Assembly (NCBI RefSeq): GCF_014873485.1
Contig: NZ_JADBDT010000001.1
Location: forward strand, 3,528,501-3,592,500
Length of the DNA stretch: 64,000 nt
DNA from: Sphingopyxis sp. OAS728
GTDB lineage: Bacteria; Pseudomonadota; Alphaproteobacteria; Sphingomonadales; Sphingomonadaceae
Reading direction: 5' to 3'
Shown piece after piece: positions 28,340-37,073 of this stretch; the first letter of the stretch is position 1; the number at the start of each line of letters is the position of its first letter. A program made the position numbers and the translations under genes. The notes under the pieces are model-generated. The model was not told the DNA's origin. It did no database searches and saw only the letters and a program-made list of their open reading frames with translations.

Positions 28340-29020
28340 CTACATCTCGATCGTGAGCTTGACATTGTCCGGGCTGACACCGGCTGCCCTGGCAATTTGC
28401 GCCTTCGCCCTCGCGACCAGGTCGGCCAGGTTTTCGGTTCCTTCGAAGCCGAGGAGTTCGGAGATTTCGACGCCGAGCGCGTCCGACAATGCCTCCATCC
28501 GGCCGGCTTTGGGCCGGGCCTTGTCGAGTTCCCAAGCCGAAATCGAGGGCTCGCTGACGCCCAACCGGACGGCGAGTTGCCCCTGCGTCAATTGCTTTGC
28601 CGTTCGCAGCCGTTGCAAGCGGACGCCAAAGCTTTCCGCACCCGCCGCGGGCTGGTGGTCGTCAAGTGCGGGCGTATCGGGGCCCACGACGCTGCGCAGT
28701 TGCGCCGCGCTGAGCGTCGCGGGCGAGATCGGCATTTCGAACTGGCATCCGGCGAGGTCGCCGCTGGTCCAGATCACCCTGGTCGCGGTTTTGCCGCTGT
28801 GCGGCAGGTTGACCTCGATGACTTCGCCAATCTCGAGGGGCGCCTTGCTTTCGACGAGCATGCCCGTGGCCGAAATATTGTGGACCAGTGCCTCGATCTC
28901 GGCTCCCGTCGCCTTCGACCCGTGGAGCGGCAGCCGCAACTGGCGACGCGAGGCGCGCCCCTTGCCGGTCGATCGCGGGGTGTCGTTCAAATATACGGTC
29001 ATTGGCATGCGCGCTTCCAT
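28340..29020 (-). CDS. PilZ domain fused to XRE-type helix-turn-helix regulator
   Basis: 226 residues (a shorter start at 29008 with GGAAG spacing is possible). Residues 15-110 are a PilZ domain: a basic RASRRQLRL stretch followed by HNISATGMLVES, the NxSxxG signature of c-di-GMP binding. Residues 130-190 are an XRE/Cro helix-turn-helix: LQRLRTAKQLTQGQLAVRLGVSEPSISAWELDKARP. A short C-terminal helical tail follows. The fusion suggests a transcription factor whose DNA binding responds to c-di-GMP. It lies between the pilus genes and a c-di-GMP enzyme, both likely partners. Confidence 0.85.
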   Translation of the reverse strand: MEARMPMTVYLNDTPRSTGKGRASRRQLRLPLHGSKATGAEIEALVHNISATGMLVESKAPLEIGEVIEVNLPHSGKTATRVIWTSGDLAGCQFEMPISPATLSAAQLRSVVGPDTPALDDHQPAAGAESFGVRLQRLRTAKQLTQGQLAVRLGVSEPSISAWELDKARPKAGRMEALSDALGVEISELLGFEGTENLADLVARAKAQIARAAGVSPDNVKLTIEM

Positions 29021-29086
29021 CGCGAGCGCTATATTAACATTTTGCTTCGCCGGAAGGTTAATAAGACAAAGCGCCCGAAAGTCACG

Positions 29087-29105
29087 AAGGGCGCGAGGCG
29101 CCCTT
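29087..29105. repeat. Hairpin in the divergent PilZ-XRE / GGDEF-EAL promoter region
   Basis: AAGGGCGC and GCGCCCTT form a perfect 8-bp stem with a GAG loop. The arm sequence matches the core of the hairpin before pilin 1 (22138-22161). It might be an operator shared by the locus, or chance in GC-rich DNA. Confidence 0.4.
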
Positions 29106-29230
29106 GCCGGCGGAGCAATCCAACATCCTCAAATGGCACGGTTTCCGGAAAACCCTTAGATATTTACTCTATCGCAATCCCTTCCCGGCATAGCGGGCGG
29201 CATGTGGGGTTCAGGTGAAGAGTTTGTTTG

Positions 29231-31417
29231 ATGGACGGGCCATCGCGGATCGATACCGGCGACCGCGGGGATGACCAAGCCGACGGAGGCCAGCGTGGCT
29301 TTTTCGGTTTGCTCGGCCCGCGTATCACCAAACAGCGTGGTGATACCGCGGCGAACCTGCACACCCACGAAGCGTTGCTGCTGCTCCAGAATTATGAGGA
29401 AAGCGGTCAGGGCTGGTTCTGGTCGACCGATGCCAAAGGCCGGCTAACCTATATCACCGATTCGGTGGCGCGATTGATGGGACGAACGACCGGCCAATTG
29501 CTCGGCACGGCCTTCACCGACCTTTTCCTTCCCGTCGATAGCCACGGCGAACGCCAGCGCACCCTGCCTTTCCTGTTGACCAAACAATCGAAATTCGACG
29601 ATCTGCCGTTGCGCAGCGCGTTCGAGGGCGACGACCGCTGGTGGGCGATATCCGGCCGGCCGCAGTTCGACAGCGCCGACAAGTTCGCCGGCTATCGCGG
29701 CAGCGGGACGGACGTGACCGCACAGCGCCGGTCGGCCGAGGACGCGTCGCGGCTCGCGCTCTATGACTCGCTGACGGGGCTAGCCAACCGTTTCCACATC
29801 TCGAAAAAGCTCGACACGACGCTCGCGACCTTCGCGCAGCAGCAGCGATCATGCGCGATCATGCTGCTCGATCTCGACCGGTTCAAGCAAGTCAACGACA
29901 CGCTGGGCCACCCGGCGGGCGATGCGCTGCTGAAGCAGGTCGCCGAACGCCTGCTGAAAATCGTCGGCGACAAGGAAATGGTCAGCCGATTGGGCGGCGA
30001 CGAATTCCAGATCATCCTCCCCGACATCGAGGACCGCGGCAAACTGGGCGACATGGCGGCCGACATCATCGCCAGCCTGTCGCAGCCCTATTCGGTCGAG
30101 GGCAGCCGCTGCATCATCGGTGCGTCGGTTGGCGTCGCGATCGCACCCTTCGATGGCCTGAGCAGCGATGAGCTTGTCCGCAACGCCGACCTGGCCCTCT
30201 ATGCCGCAAAGGGCAACGGCCGCGGGCGGTTCAGCTTCTATTCGAGCGATCTTCACACCGCGGCCGAAGATCGCCGCGCGCTCGAGGACGATCTGCGCGA
30301 CGCGCTGGTGCGCGGCGAGATGGCGCTGCTTTATCAGCCGGTCGTCAATTCCAAATCGAACATGGTGAGCGGGGTCGAGGCGCTCATTCGCTGGACCCAT
30401 CCAGATCGCGGCGTGATCTCTCCCGCCGTGTTCATTCCGATCGCCGAGGAGGCCGGGCTGATCTGGAAAATCGGTGAATGGGTGCTGCGCACCGCGTGCG
30501 AAGATGCCGCGAGCTGGCCGGGCGACATGCGGGTCGCCGTCAACGTCTCGCCGATCCAGTTCGCGAATGAGGAACTGCCGAAAATTGTCGCGAGGGCACT
30601 CGGCGCGACCGGTCTCGCCCCCGACCGGCTGGAGCTCGAAATCACCGAAAGCGTGTTCATGGGCGATACCGCCGAAACCGCGCAGATGTTCAAGGCTCTG
30701 AAGGAGCTGGGGGTTCGCCTGGCGCTCGACGATTTCGGTACCGGCTATTCCTCGCTCGCCTATCTGCAATCCGCGCCGTTCGACAAGATCAAGATCGACC
30801 AGAGCTTCGTCCGCGATGCGACGATTCCGGGGTCGCGCAATGCCGCGATCATCGCCGCGATCGTCGCGCTCGCCGAGGCGCTCGAGATGGAAACGACCGC
30901 CGAAGGGATCGAATCGCTCGACCAGCTCGAACTCATCCGCAAGCTCAACGTCAGCCACGTCCAGGGCTATGTCTATAGCAAGGGTGTGCCGCAGGCCGAG
31001 CTGCTCGAGCATAGCGAAGGGGCGTGGACGATCAAACCCGCGGGGCCCGCGCGCCAGCGTAACGACCGCTACTCGTTGTTCCGCAAGGTCGGCGCGATCC
31101 ACGACAACCATCGTTATGCGGTGGTGATCCGAAACCTGTCGACCACCGGCGCCTTTATCGAAGGCATATTGGACGTGCCCGTGGGCACGCGCTTCGTTAT
31201 CGATTTCGGCGAAGGCCAGCTTGTCACGGCGACTGTCCGCCGTTCGATGAAGCATCAGCAGGGCATCGAATTCGAACAGACGATGGTCAGCGACGGCAAT
31301 GGCGGGCTGTGCACGCGGCACCGCGTTTCGCCCTATCTGATCGCCGCGGCGACCCAGTCGACCTCCGCGCTGGCGCTGCCCTCGTTCACGACGACGACCG
31401 ACTGGAAGGCCAGCTGA
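29231..31417 (+). CDS. PAS-GGDEF-EAL-PilZ c-di-GMP enzyme
   Basis: 728 residues from the ATG at 29231 (a TTG one codon earlier is possible). Order: a PAS-like sensor (about 50-165, GWFWSTDAKGRLTYITDSVARLMG), a GGDEF cyclase domain with intact RLGGDEFQI, an EAL phosphodiesterase domain with GVEALIRW, EITES, DDFGTGYSS, KIDQSF and AEGIES, and a C-terminal PilZ-like domain with RNDRYSLFR and RNLSTTGAF. The product-inhibition RxxD site before GGDEF is not conserved (KIVGDKE). Both catalytic domains look active, so the net direction of turnover cannot be told from sequence. Confidence 0.92.
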   Translation: MDGPSRIDTGDRGDDQADGGQRGFFGLLGPRITKQRGDTAANLHTHEALLLLQNYEESGQGWFWSTDAKGRLTYITDSVARLMGRTTGQLLGTAFTDLFLPVDSHGERQRTLPFLLTKQSKFDDLPLRSAFEGDDRWWAISGRPQFDSADKFAGYRGSGTDVTAQRRSAEDASRLALYDSLTGLANRFHISKKLDTTLATFAQQQRSCAIMLLDLDRFKQVNDTLGHPAGDALLKQVAERLLKIVGDKEMVSRLGGDEFQIILPDIEDRGKLGDMAADIIASLSQPYSVEGSRCIIGASVGVAIAPFDGLSSDELVRNADLALYAAKGNGRGRFSFYSSDLHTAAEDRRALEDDLRDALVRGEMALLYQPVVNSKSNMVSGVEALIRWTHPDRGVISPAVFIPIAEEAGLIWKIGEWVLRTACEDAASWPGDMRVAVNVSPIQFANEELPKIVARALGATGLAPDRLELEITESVFMGDTAETAQMFKALKELGVRLALDDFGTGYSSLAYLQSAPFDKIKIDQSFVRDATIPGSRNAAIIAAIVALAEALEMETTAEGIESLDQLELIRKLNVSHVQGYVYSKGVPQAELLEHSEGAWTIKPAGPARQRNDRYSLFRKVGAIHDNHRYAVVIRNLSTTGAFIEGILDVPVGTRFVIDFGEGQLVTATVRRSMKHQQGIEFEQTMVSDGNGGLCTRHRVSPYLIAAATQSTSALALPSFTTTTDWKAS

Positions 31418-31421
31418 GGTC

Positions 31422-31446
31422 GGAACCCCGTCGGGGCTGATCCGTT
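31422..31446 (+). promoter_or_regulatory. EcfG-type general stress promoter of the hemerythrin gene
   Basis: GGAAC (31422-31426), exactly 16 bases, then CGTT (31443-31446) matches the consensus GGAAC-N16/17-CGTT of alphaproteobacterial EcfG sigma factors without a mismatch. It lies in the 60-bp gap between the c-di-GMP enzyme gene and the hemerythrin ATG at 31478. Confidence 0.75.
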
Positions 31447-31477
31447 CTGTCTTCGACCGCCACGGACGGAGACGAAT

Positions 31478-31966
31478 ATGACCGAGACCAAAATCTTTGC
31501 GCGGCTGAAGGCCGATCATGATCGGCACCGCGAGCTTCTTGACCGCATCGATGAAACGCAGGGCGACAGCGACGAGCGTCGCTACCTGTTCGAGGCATTT
31601 CGCGTCGAGGTGACTGCGCACGCCGCGTCGGAGGAAATGTCGCTCTACGCGACGATGCTCGCGAACCCCGATTTGCGCGACGAGGCGCAGCACAGCGTCG
31701 CCGAGCACAAGGAAATTGAGGATTATCTGACCGAACTGTACGAGATGGACTTTTCCTCGACCGGCTGGCTCACGCGTTTCCGCACGATGAAGGAACGCTA
31801 TCTCCACCATATCGACGAAGAAGAGGAAGAGATGTTCCCGCAGGCCGAAAAGGGGCTGTCGGACGCCAAGAAGCGCGAGCTGATCAAGATATTCGAAAAG
31901 GAAAAGCCGAAGGAAAAGGCGAAGGCTGCCGAGGAAGAACCGTCGAGCGAGCACGCGAAAGCCTGA
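31478..31966 (+). CDS. Hemerythrin (HHE) domain protein
   Basis: 162 residues, cytoplasmic. A four-helix HHE cation-binding domain covers residues 1-130 with candidate iron ligands His14, His17, His48 and Glu52 (TAHAASEE), the His pair in QHSVAEHKEIEDYL and YLHHIDEEEEEMFP. A Lys/Glu-rich tail of about 30 residues follows. Such proteins are often linked to oxygen, peroxide or NO stress. A perfect EcfG-type promoter and a GGAG ribosome site precede it, so it probably belongs to the general stress regulon. Confidence 0.88.
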   Translation: MTETKIFARLKADHDRHRELLDRIDETQGDSDERRYLFEAFRVEVTAHAASEEMSLYATMLANPDLRDEAQHSVAEHKEIEDYLTELYEMDFSSTGWLTRFRTMKERYLHHIDEEEEEMFPQAEKGLSDAKKRELIKIFEKEKPKEKAKAAEEEPSSEHAKA

Positions 31967-32013
31967 TCGCCCGCCCTCGACTTTTGGCGCCTGCGCCGCC
32001 ATAGGCGCGCGCC

Positions 32014-33138
32014 ATGACCGACAGATTCGCCTTTTCGATTGCCGCGACCGACGGCGCCGCGCGCACGGGCGTGATCCGGATGCAGCGCGGCGAGATCCGC
32101 ACCCCGGCCTTCATGCCGGTCGGTACCGCTGCGACGGTGAAGGCGATGCGCCCGGCCGAAGTGCGCGCCACAGGCGCCGACATCATCCTCGGCAACACCT
32201 ATCACCTGATGCTGCGCCCGACCGCCGAGCGCATGGCGCGGCTCGGCGGCCTTCACAAATTCATGGGTTGGGACCGGCCGATCCTGACCGACAGCGGCGG
32301 TTATCAGGTGATGAGCCTGTCGGCGCTGACCAAGCAGAGCGAAGAGGGCGTCGCGTTCCAGAGCCACCTCGACGGCTCGCGCCATATGCTGACCCCCGAA
32401 CGCTCGATGGAAATCCAGCGGCTGCTCGGCAGCGACATCGTGATGGCGTTCGACGAATGCCCGCCGAACGGCGTCGATGCCAAGCGCGCCGAGGCGAGCA
32501 TGGAACGTTCGATGCGCTGGGCGGCACGCAGCCGCGCGGGCTTCGATTCCGGCGAGGAGCATGCGGCACGCTCGGCGCTGTTCGGTATCCAGCAGGGTTC
32601 GCTCGACGAGAAGCTCCGCGCGCGATCGGCGGCGGCGCTGACCGACATCGGCTTCGACGGCTATGCGATCGGCGGCCTTGCGGTAGGTGAGGGGCAGGAA
32701 GCGATGTTCGGGGTGCTCGACTATGCACCCGCGCAGCTCCCCGCCGACAAGCCGCGTTACCTGATGGGGGTCGGCAAGCCTGACGACCTGGTCGGCGCGG
32801 TCGCGCGCGGGGTCGACATGTTCGATTGCGTTTTGCCGACGCGCTCGGGGCGCAACGGGCAGGCCTTCACCCGGGGCGGCCCCCTCAATATTCGCAACGC
32901 AAAGTTCGCCGAAGATCAGGCGCCGCTCGACGCCGATTGTCATTGCCCGGTGTGCACGACCTGGTCGCGCGCCTATCTGCATCATCTCGTCCGCTCGAAC
33001 GAAATGCTCGGCGCGATGCTGATGACGCAGCATAATCTGCATTTTTATCAGGATTTGATGCAGGGGATGCGCGACGCGATCAGCGCCGGGACGTTTGCCG
33101 CGTTTCAGCGTGATTTCGAGGCGCGCTACAAGCGCTGA
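32014..33138 (+). CDS. tgt: Queuine tRNA-ribosyltransferase (tRNA-guanine transglycosylase)
   Basis: 374 residues, full length. Tgt swaps guanine 34 for preQ1 in GUN-anticodon tRNAs. Seen: the nucleophile region [23 protein letters not shown] with the substrate-binding Asp, [19 protein letters not shown] and the zinc site CHCPVCTTW followed by H. It works directly before QueA, whose gene lies 10.5 kb upstream on the same strand. The 3' end almost touches the convergent nepR gene. Confidence 0.97.
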   Translation: MTDRFAFSIAATDGAARTGVIRMQRGEIRTPAFMPVGTAATVKAMRPAEVRATGADIILGNTYHLMLRPTAERMARLGGLHKFMGWDRPILTDSGGYQVMSLSALTKQSEEGVAFQSHLDGSRHMLTPERSMEIQRLLGSDIVMAFDECPPNGVDAKRAEASMERSMRWAARSRAGFDSGEEHAARSALFGIQQGSLDEKLRARSAAALTDIGFDGYAIGGLAVGEGQEAMFGVLDYAPAQLPADKPRYLMGVGKPDDLVGAVARGVDMFDCVLPTRSGRNGQAFTRGGPLNIRNAKFAEDQAPLDADCHCPVCTTWSRAYLHHLVRSNEMLGAMLMTQHNLHFYQDLMQGMRDAISAGTFAAFQRDFEARYKR

Positions 33139-33139
33139 C

Positions 33140-33310
33140 TCAATCGAGTTTACTCAGCAAATCGAGCAGGGACTGCGGAATCGTCTCGTCTACGGTCGAT
33201 TCATAGGCACGGCGCAGGGCGCCGTTGACGTCCTGTCCCTTTGCGGAAGGTTTTTTATCCGCGTCCTTTCCGGGGGTCTCGCCACGCGGCGAACCGGTTT
33301 TAGACGACAT
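33140..33310 (-). CDS. nepR: Anti-sigma factor NepR (general stress response)
   Basis: 56 residues from MSSKTGSPRG; a longer frame to 33361 is unlikely. The conserved NepR core is at the C-terminus: ALRRAYESTVDETIPQSLLDLLSKLD, while the N-terminal half is a disordered Lys/Gly/Pro stretch. NepR sequesters the EcfG sigma factor and is itself bound by phosphorylated PhyR. It is divergent from phyR. Unusually, no ecfG gene follows it; tgt converges with only one base between the stop codons. Confidence 0.85.
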   Translation of the reverse strand: MSSKTGSPRGETPGKDADKKPSAKGQDVNGALRRAYESTVDETIPQSLLDLLSKLD

Positions 33311-33393
33311 TATCGAAGCATCCGCTGGACATGGGCCTTTTGCTAACCGCGCGTACACCAAAGAGCAATGGCGCGTTTGTTCCTTCGTGATGA

Positions 33394-33418
33394 AACTATT
33401 TTACCGCTAAATCGTTCC
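33394..33418 (-). promoter_or_regulatory. EcfG-like promoter upstream of nepR
   Basis: On the minus strand GGAAC (33418-33414), 16 bases, then AGTT (33397-33394) differs from the consensus GGAAC-N16-CGTT by one base. Its position, about 85 bp before the nepR ATG, fits the autoregulation usual for nepR. Confidence 0.55.
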
Positions 33419-33468
33419 CAAACGTTGAAATATATCGGATGGTGACGGGGAGGCACGGGCGATTGTCC

Positions 33469-33492
33469 CTTTTCCGGACGCGTCCGGAAAAG
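33469..33492. repeat. 24-bp perfect palindrome upstream of phyR
   Basis: The arms are CTTTTCCGGACG and its exact complement, centred on ACGCGT. It ends 26 bp before the phyR ATG, just upstream of the AGGAGG ribosome site at 33507-33512. It could be an operator or a leader hairpin. Confidence 0.7.
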
Positions 33493-33518
33493 TTTGTGCG
33501 GGTATCAGGAGGTAAAAT

Positions 33519-34313
33519 ATGTCTTTGGGTCAGTCGGTTGCGCCGCATCTTCCCTATCTGCGGCGTTATGGCCGGTCCATTTCCGGAAGCCAGCAGAGTG
33601 GTGATGCACTGGTTGCGCGACTGCTCGAAACGCTGGTCGCGAACCCCGGTGCGGTCGACACCGGCGGCGATCTGCGCATCCAGCTTTACCGGATGGTGCA
33701 CGACAATTTCGGCCTGATGGCCGAACAGGCGGCCGCGAACGATGACGCCGCCCTCACCGATATCGCTATTGCCGATGCCCGCCTGCGCCGCATTCCATCG
33801 CTTGCGCGGCAGGCATTGCTGCTCACCGCGGTTGAAGGTTTCAGCTTCGAAGACACCGGACGGATCATCGGTCGCGATGTCGAGGCGGTGCGTGCGCTGA
33901 TTTCCGACGCGACCGACGAGATCGACCGTCAGACGCGTGCGCGCATCCTGATTATCGAGGACGAACCGATCATCGCGATGGACATCGAAATGATCGTTCG
34001 CGAGCTCGGTCACGACGTCGTCGGCGTCGCAACGACGCACCGCGAGGCGGTCGACGAAGCGCAGAAGCATCAGCCGGGCCTCGTGCTCGCCGACATCCAG
34101 CTTGCCGACAACAGCTCGGGGATCGAGGCGGTGCAGGAAATCCTGACCGACCTGAAGGTGCCGGTCATCTTCATCACCGCCTTTCCCGAACGGCTGCTGA
34201 CCGGCGATCGGCCCGAACCGGCCTTCCTGCTCACCAAGCCGTACCAGCCCGCGACCTTGCGCGCCGCGATCTCGCAGGTGCTGTTCTTCGACGAAAGCAC
34301 GATCCCGGCCTGA
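33519..34313 (+). CDS. phyR: Response regulator PhyR with sigma-like domain
   Basis: 264 residues. The N-terminal half (about 1-135) is an EcfG-like sigma decoy (sigma2 and sigma4 parts, ending FEDTGRIIGRDVEAVRALISDA). The C-terminal half is a receiver domain with the acidic pair in IIEDEPI, the phospho-acceptor Asp in LVLADIQLAD, Thr in FITAF and Lys in LTKPYQ. When phosphorylated it pulls NepR off the sigma factor. It has an excellent AGGAGG site. The cognate kinase and EcfG itself are not in the window. Confidence 0.96.
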   Translation: MSLGQSVAPHLPYLRRYGRSISGSQQSGDALVARLLETLVANPGAVDTGGDLRIQLYRMVHDNFGLMAEQAAANDDAALTDIAIADARLRRIPSLARQALLLTAVEGFSFEDTGRIIGRDVEAVRALISDATDEIDRQTRARILIIEDEPIIAMDIEMIVRELGHDVVGVATTHREAVDEAQKHQPGLVLADIQLADNSSGIEAVQEILTDLKVPVIFITAFPERLLTGDRPEPAFLLTKPYQPATLRAAISQVLFFDESTIPA

Positions 34314-34367
34314 GCGAATGTCGCCCGCCCTTGTCACGCGCGGCGGCGCGGGTGATAGGGCGGGGCG

Positions 34368-37073
34368 ATGACATTAGTGGACGCTTCCAGCCGCCAGTCG
34401 GCGCTCGACCGGCTCACCGCGCACGCGCCCTTCCTGGCGCGTCTCGCCGAACTCTATCCCGACGACGTTGCGCGATATCTCGACGTCGGCACCGACGCCG
34501 CGCTCTCGGGCGTGGTGCCGCCGCCGGTCGATGACGATATCATGCGGACGCTGCGCCAATGGCGCGGGCGGATGGCGCTGCTGCTCGCGCTCGGCGATCT
34601 GTCGGCGGAGCATGATGTAGCAACGACGACGCGCCTGCTCTCGGACTTTGCCGATCAGGCGTGCGACGCCGCGCTCGCCGCCGCCTTCGCCGAGCGTGTG
34701 CCGGGCGAAGAGCCGCGTGGACTTTCGGTGATCGCGCTCGGCAAGCTCGGCAGCCACGAACTCAATTACTCGTCGGATATCGACCCGATCCTGATCTTCG
34801 ATCCCGAAACCCTCCCGCGCCGCTCGCGCGACGATCCGACCGAGGCAGCGGTGCGGATTGCGCGACGGATGACCGAAATCCTGTCCGCGCGCACCGGCGA
34901 CGGCCATGTGCTGCGCGTCGACCTCCGCCTCCGCCCGCATCCCGAGGTGACGCCGATCGTGCTGCCCGTCGATGCGGCGATCTCCTATTATGAATCTGAG
35001 GCGTTGGCTTGGGAGCAGGCGGCGTTCATCCGCAGCCGCGCGTCGGCGGGCGACCGCGCGCTCGGCGAACAGTTCCTGTCCGCGATCCAGCCCTTCATCT
35101 GGCGCCGCAGTCTCGATTTCCGCCAGCTCAAGGAAATCGGCGCGATGAGCGACCGGATCCGCGACCATTTCGCGCAGGGGCAGGCGTTCGGCCCGGGCTT
35201 CGACCTCAAGCGCGGACGCGGCGGCATCCGCGAGATCGAATTTTTCGCGCAGGTCCATCAGCTGATCTACGGCGGGCGCGATCCGTCGCTGCGCGTCAAG
35301 GCGACGGTGGATGCGCTCGCCGCGCTCGCCGCGGCGGGACGGATCGAGCTGGACGACGCCAACCGCCTGTCGGGTCATTATGCGACGCTGCGCCGGATCG
35401 AGCACCGGCTGCAGATGATCGAGGACCAGCAGACGCATTGCCTGCCGACGCAGGAAGCGGCGCTCGATTGCGTCGCGCGGCTCGATGGCGAGGCCGATGG
35501 CGCAGCGCTGCTCACGATGCTCGAACCCGTCGTGACCGACGTCGGCAGCTGTTACGACCGGCTCGTCGCCGAGCGCGCGGTGACCACCGGTCTGCCGCGT
35601 GACGAGGACAGCCTCGCGGCGCAATTGACGGCGGCGGGGTTCGACCCGCCCGATGCCGCACTGCGAACGATCGCCGAATGGCGTGGCGGCAAGCTGCGCG
35701 CGCTACGCAGCCCCGCAGCACTCGATGCGCTCGAAACGATGCTGCCCGAACTGGTCAAGGCGCTCGGCGCAGCGCCCGATCCGCAGGCGACGCTGGTACG
35801 TTTCGACAAGCTTGTCGCGGGGCTGCCGAGCGCGATCAATTTCTTTCATCTGCTCGGTGCGCAGCCAGCGCTGGCGCGCATCGCGACGCGAATCCTGTCG
35901 CTCGCGCCCACGCTCGCCGACGCGCTCGGCACGCGCGCCCAGCTGATCGAAGGGCTGATCGACCAGCGCGCGTTCGACGCGCCCGCGAACAAGGAGCAGC
36001 TGGCGGCCGAATGGGCACCGGGGCTTGCGGCGCTCGACTATGAACGGTTGCTCGACCGCGTGCGCGACCATGTCGGCGAGCGGCGCTTCGCCTATGGCGC
36101 GCAGCTCGTCGGGGGGGCGACCGATCCGCTGGTGATCGCGTGCGGTTATTCGGAGCTCGCGGAGGCGGCGCTGCAGGTGCTCGCCGACGCGACGGTGGCG
36201 GAATTCGTCTCGGCACATGGGCGTATTCCCGACAGCGAACTCGTCGTGCTCGCACTCGGCCGGCTCGGGGGCAGGGCACTGACGCACGCGTCGGACCTCG
36301 ACCTCATCTATCTCTTCACCGGCGACCATCTTGCCGAATCCGACGGGCCGCGCCCGCTCGGCGCGACGACCTATTACAACCGCCTCGCGCAGCGGGTGAC
36401 CGGGGCAATGTCGGTGCCGACGGCGGCGGGCAAGCTCTACGATGTCGACACGCGGCTGCGGCCGCAGGGCGCGCAAGGCCCGCTCGTCGTCACGGTCGAC
36501 AGCTTCGAACGCTACCAGCGCGAGGAAGCGTGGACGTGGGAGCATATGGCGCTGCTCCGCGCGCGGCCGGTCTATGGCTCGGATGCCGCGAAGACCGGGG
36601 TCCAGGGCATAATCGATACATTGCTCGCGATCCCGCGCGATCCGGCGAAACTGGCGGCGGATGCTGCCGAAATGCGCGACAAGATTGCGGCACACAAGCC
36701 GCCGCAGGGGCCGCTGGACATCAAGGGCGGGCCGGGCGGGCTCGTCGACCTCGAATTTGCGATGCAGGTGACGCAGCTTGTCTGCTGCCAGTGTCACGAT
36801 CCTAATATCTCGGCGGCGCTTGGCTGTATGAAGGCGGCGGGGCTCGTCCCGCCCGACGTGGTCGACGCGCACGGCCTGCTCGCGCGCATGCTCGTCATGC
36901 TGCGCCTCACCGCGCCCGAGGGCGAGCCGGCCACCGCCGCGGCACGCCAGTTGGTAGCGAGCCAGTGCGGCGAGCCCGGCTGGCCGCAACTGCTTGCCGC
37001 GCACGATGCGGCGCGGCAGGAGATCGCGAACTGGTGGGCGTCGATTCGTCCCGGACAGGAGAATGAAAAATGA
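34368..37073 (+). CDS. glnE: Bifunctional glutamine synthetase adenylyltransferase/adenylyl-removing enzyme
   Basis: 901 residues, near the usual 900-950. Two nucleotidyltransferase domains are visible: the N-terminal deadenylylating one with LGKLGSHELNYSSDIDPILIFD and the C-terminal adenylylating one with LGRLGGRALTHASDLDLIYLF. Each is followed by its helical domain (RGRGGIREIEFFAQVHQL; KGGPGGLVDLEFAMQV). GlnE controls glutamine synthetase by nitrogen status through PII. The stop codon overlaps the bcp start (ATGA). Confidence 0.97.
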   Translation: MTLVDASSRQSALDRLTAHAPFLARLAELYPDDVARYLDVGTDAALSGVVPPPVDDDIMRTLRQWRGRMALLLALGDLSAEHDVATTTRLLSDFADQACDAALAAAFAERVPGEEPRGLSVIALGKLGSHELNYSSDIDPILIFDPETLPRRSRDDPTEAAVRIARRMTEILSARTGDGHVLRVDLRLRPHPEVTPIVLPVDAAISYYESEALAWEQAAFIRSRASAGDRALGEQFLSAIQPFIWRRSLDFRQLKEIGAMSDRIRDHFAQGQAFGPGFDLKRGRGGIREIEFFAQVHQLIYGGRDPSLRVKATVDALAALAAAGRIELDDANRLSGHYATLRRIEHRLQMIEDQQTHCLPTQEAALDCVARLDGEADGAALLTMLEPVVTDVGSCYDRLVAERAVTTGLPRDEDSLAAQLTAAGFDPPDAALRTIAEWRGGKLRALRSPAALDALETMLPELVKALGAAPDPQATLVRFDKLVAGLPSAINFFHLLGAQPALARIATRILSLAPTLADALGTRAQLIEGLIDQRAFDAPANKEQLAAEWAPGLAALDYERLLDRVRDHVGERRFAYGAQLVGGATDPLVIACGYSELAEAALQVLADATVAEFVSAHGRIPDSELVVLALGRLGGRALTHASDLDLIYLFTGDHLAESDGPRPLGATTYYNRLAQRVTGAMSVPTAAGKLYDVDTRLRPQGAQGPLVVTVDSFERYQREEAWTWEHMALLRARPVYGSDAAKTGVQGIIDTLLAIPRDPAKLAADAAEMRDKIAAHKPPQGPLDIKGGPGGLVDLEFAMQVTQLVCCQCHDPNISAALGCMKAAGLVPPDVVDAHGLLARMLVMLRLTAPEGEPATAAARQLVASQCGEPGWPQLLAAHDAARQEIANWWASIRPGQENEK

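Noticed and set aside
29849..32002. 717-codon minus-strand frame across the GGDEF-EAL gene and hemerythrin gene
   Set aside because: It overlaps two well-supported plus-strand genes with intact catalytic motifs and has no recognisable family.
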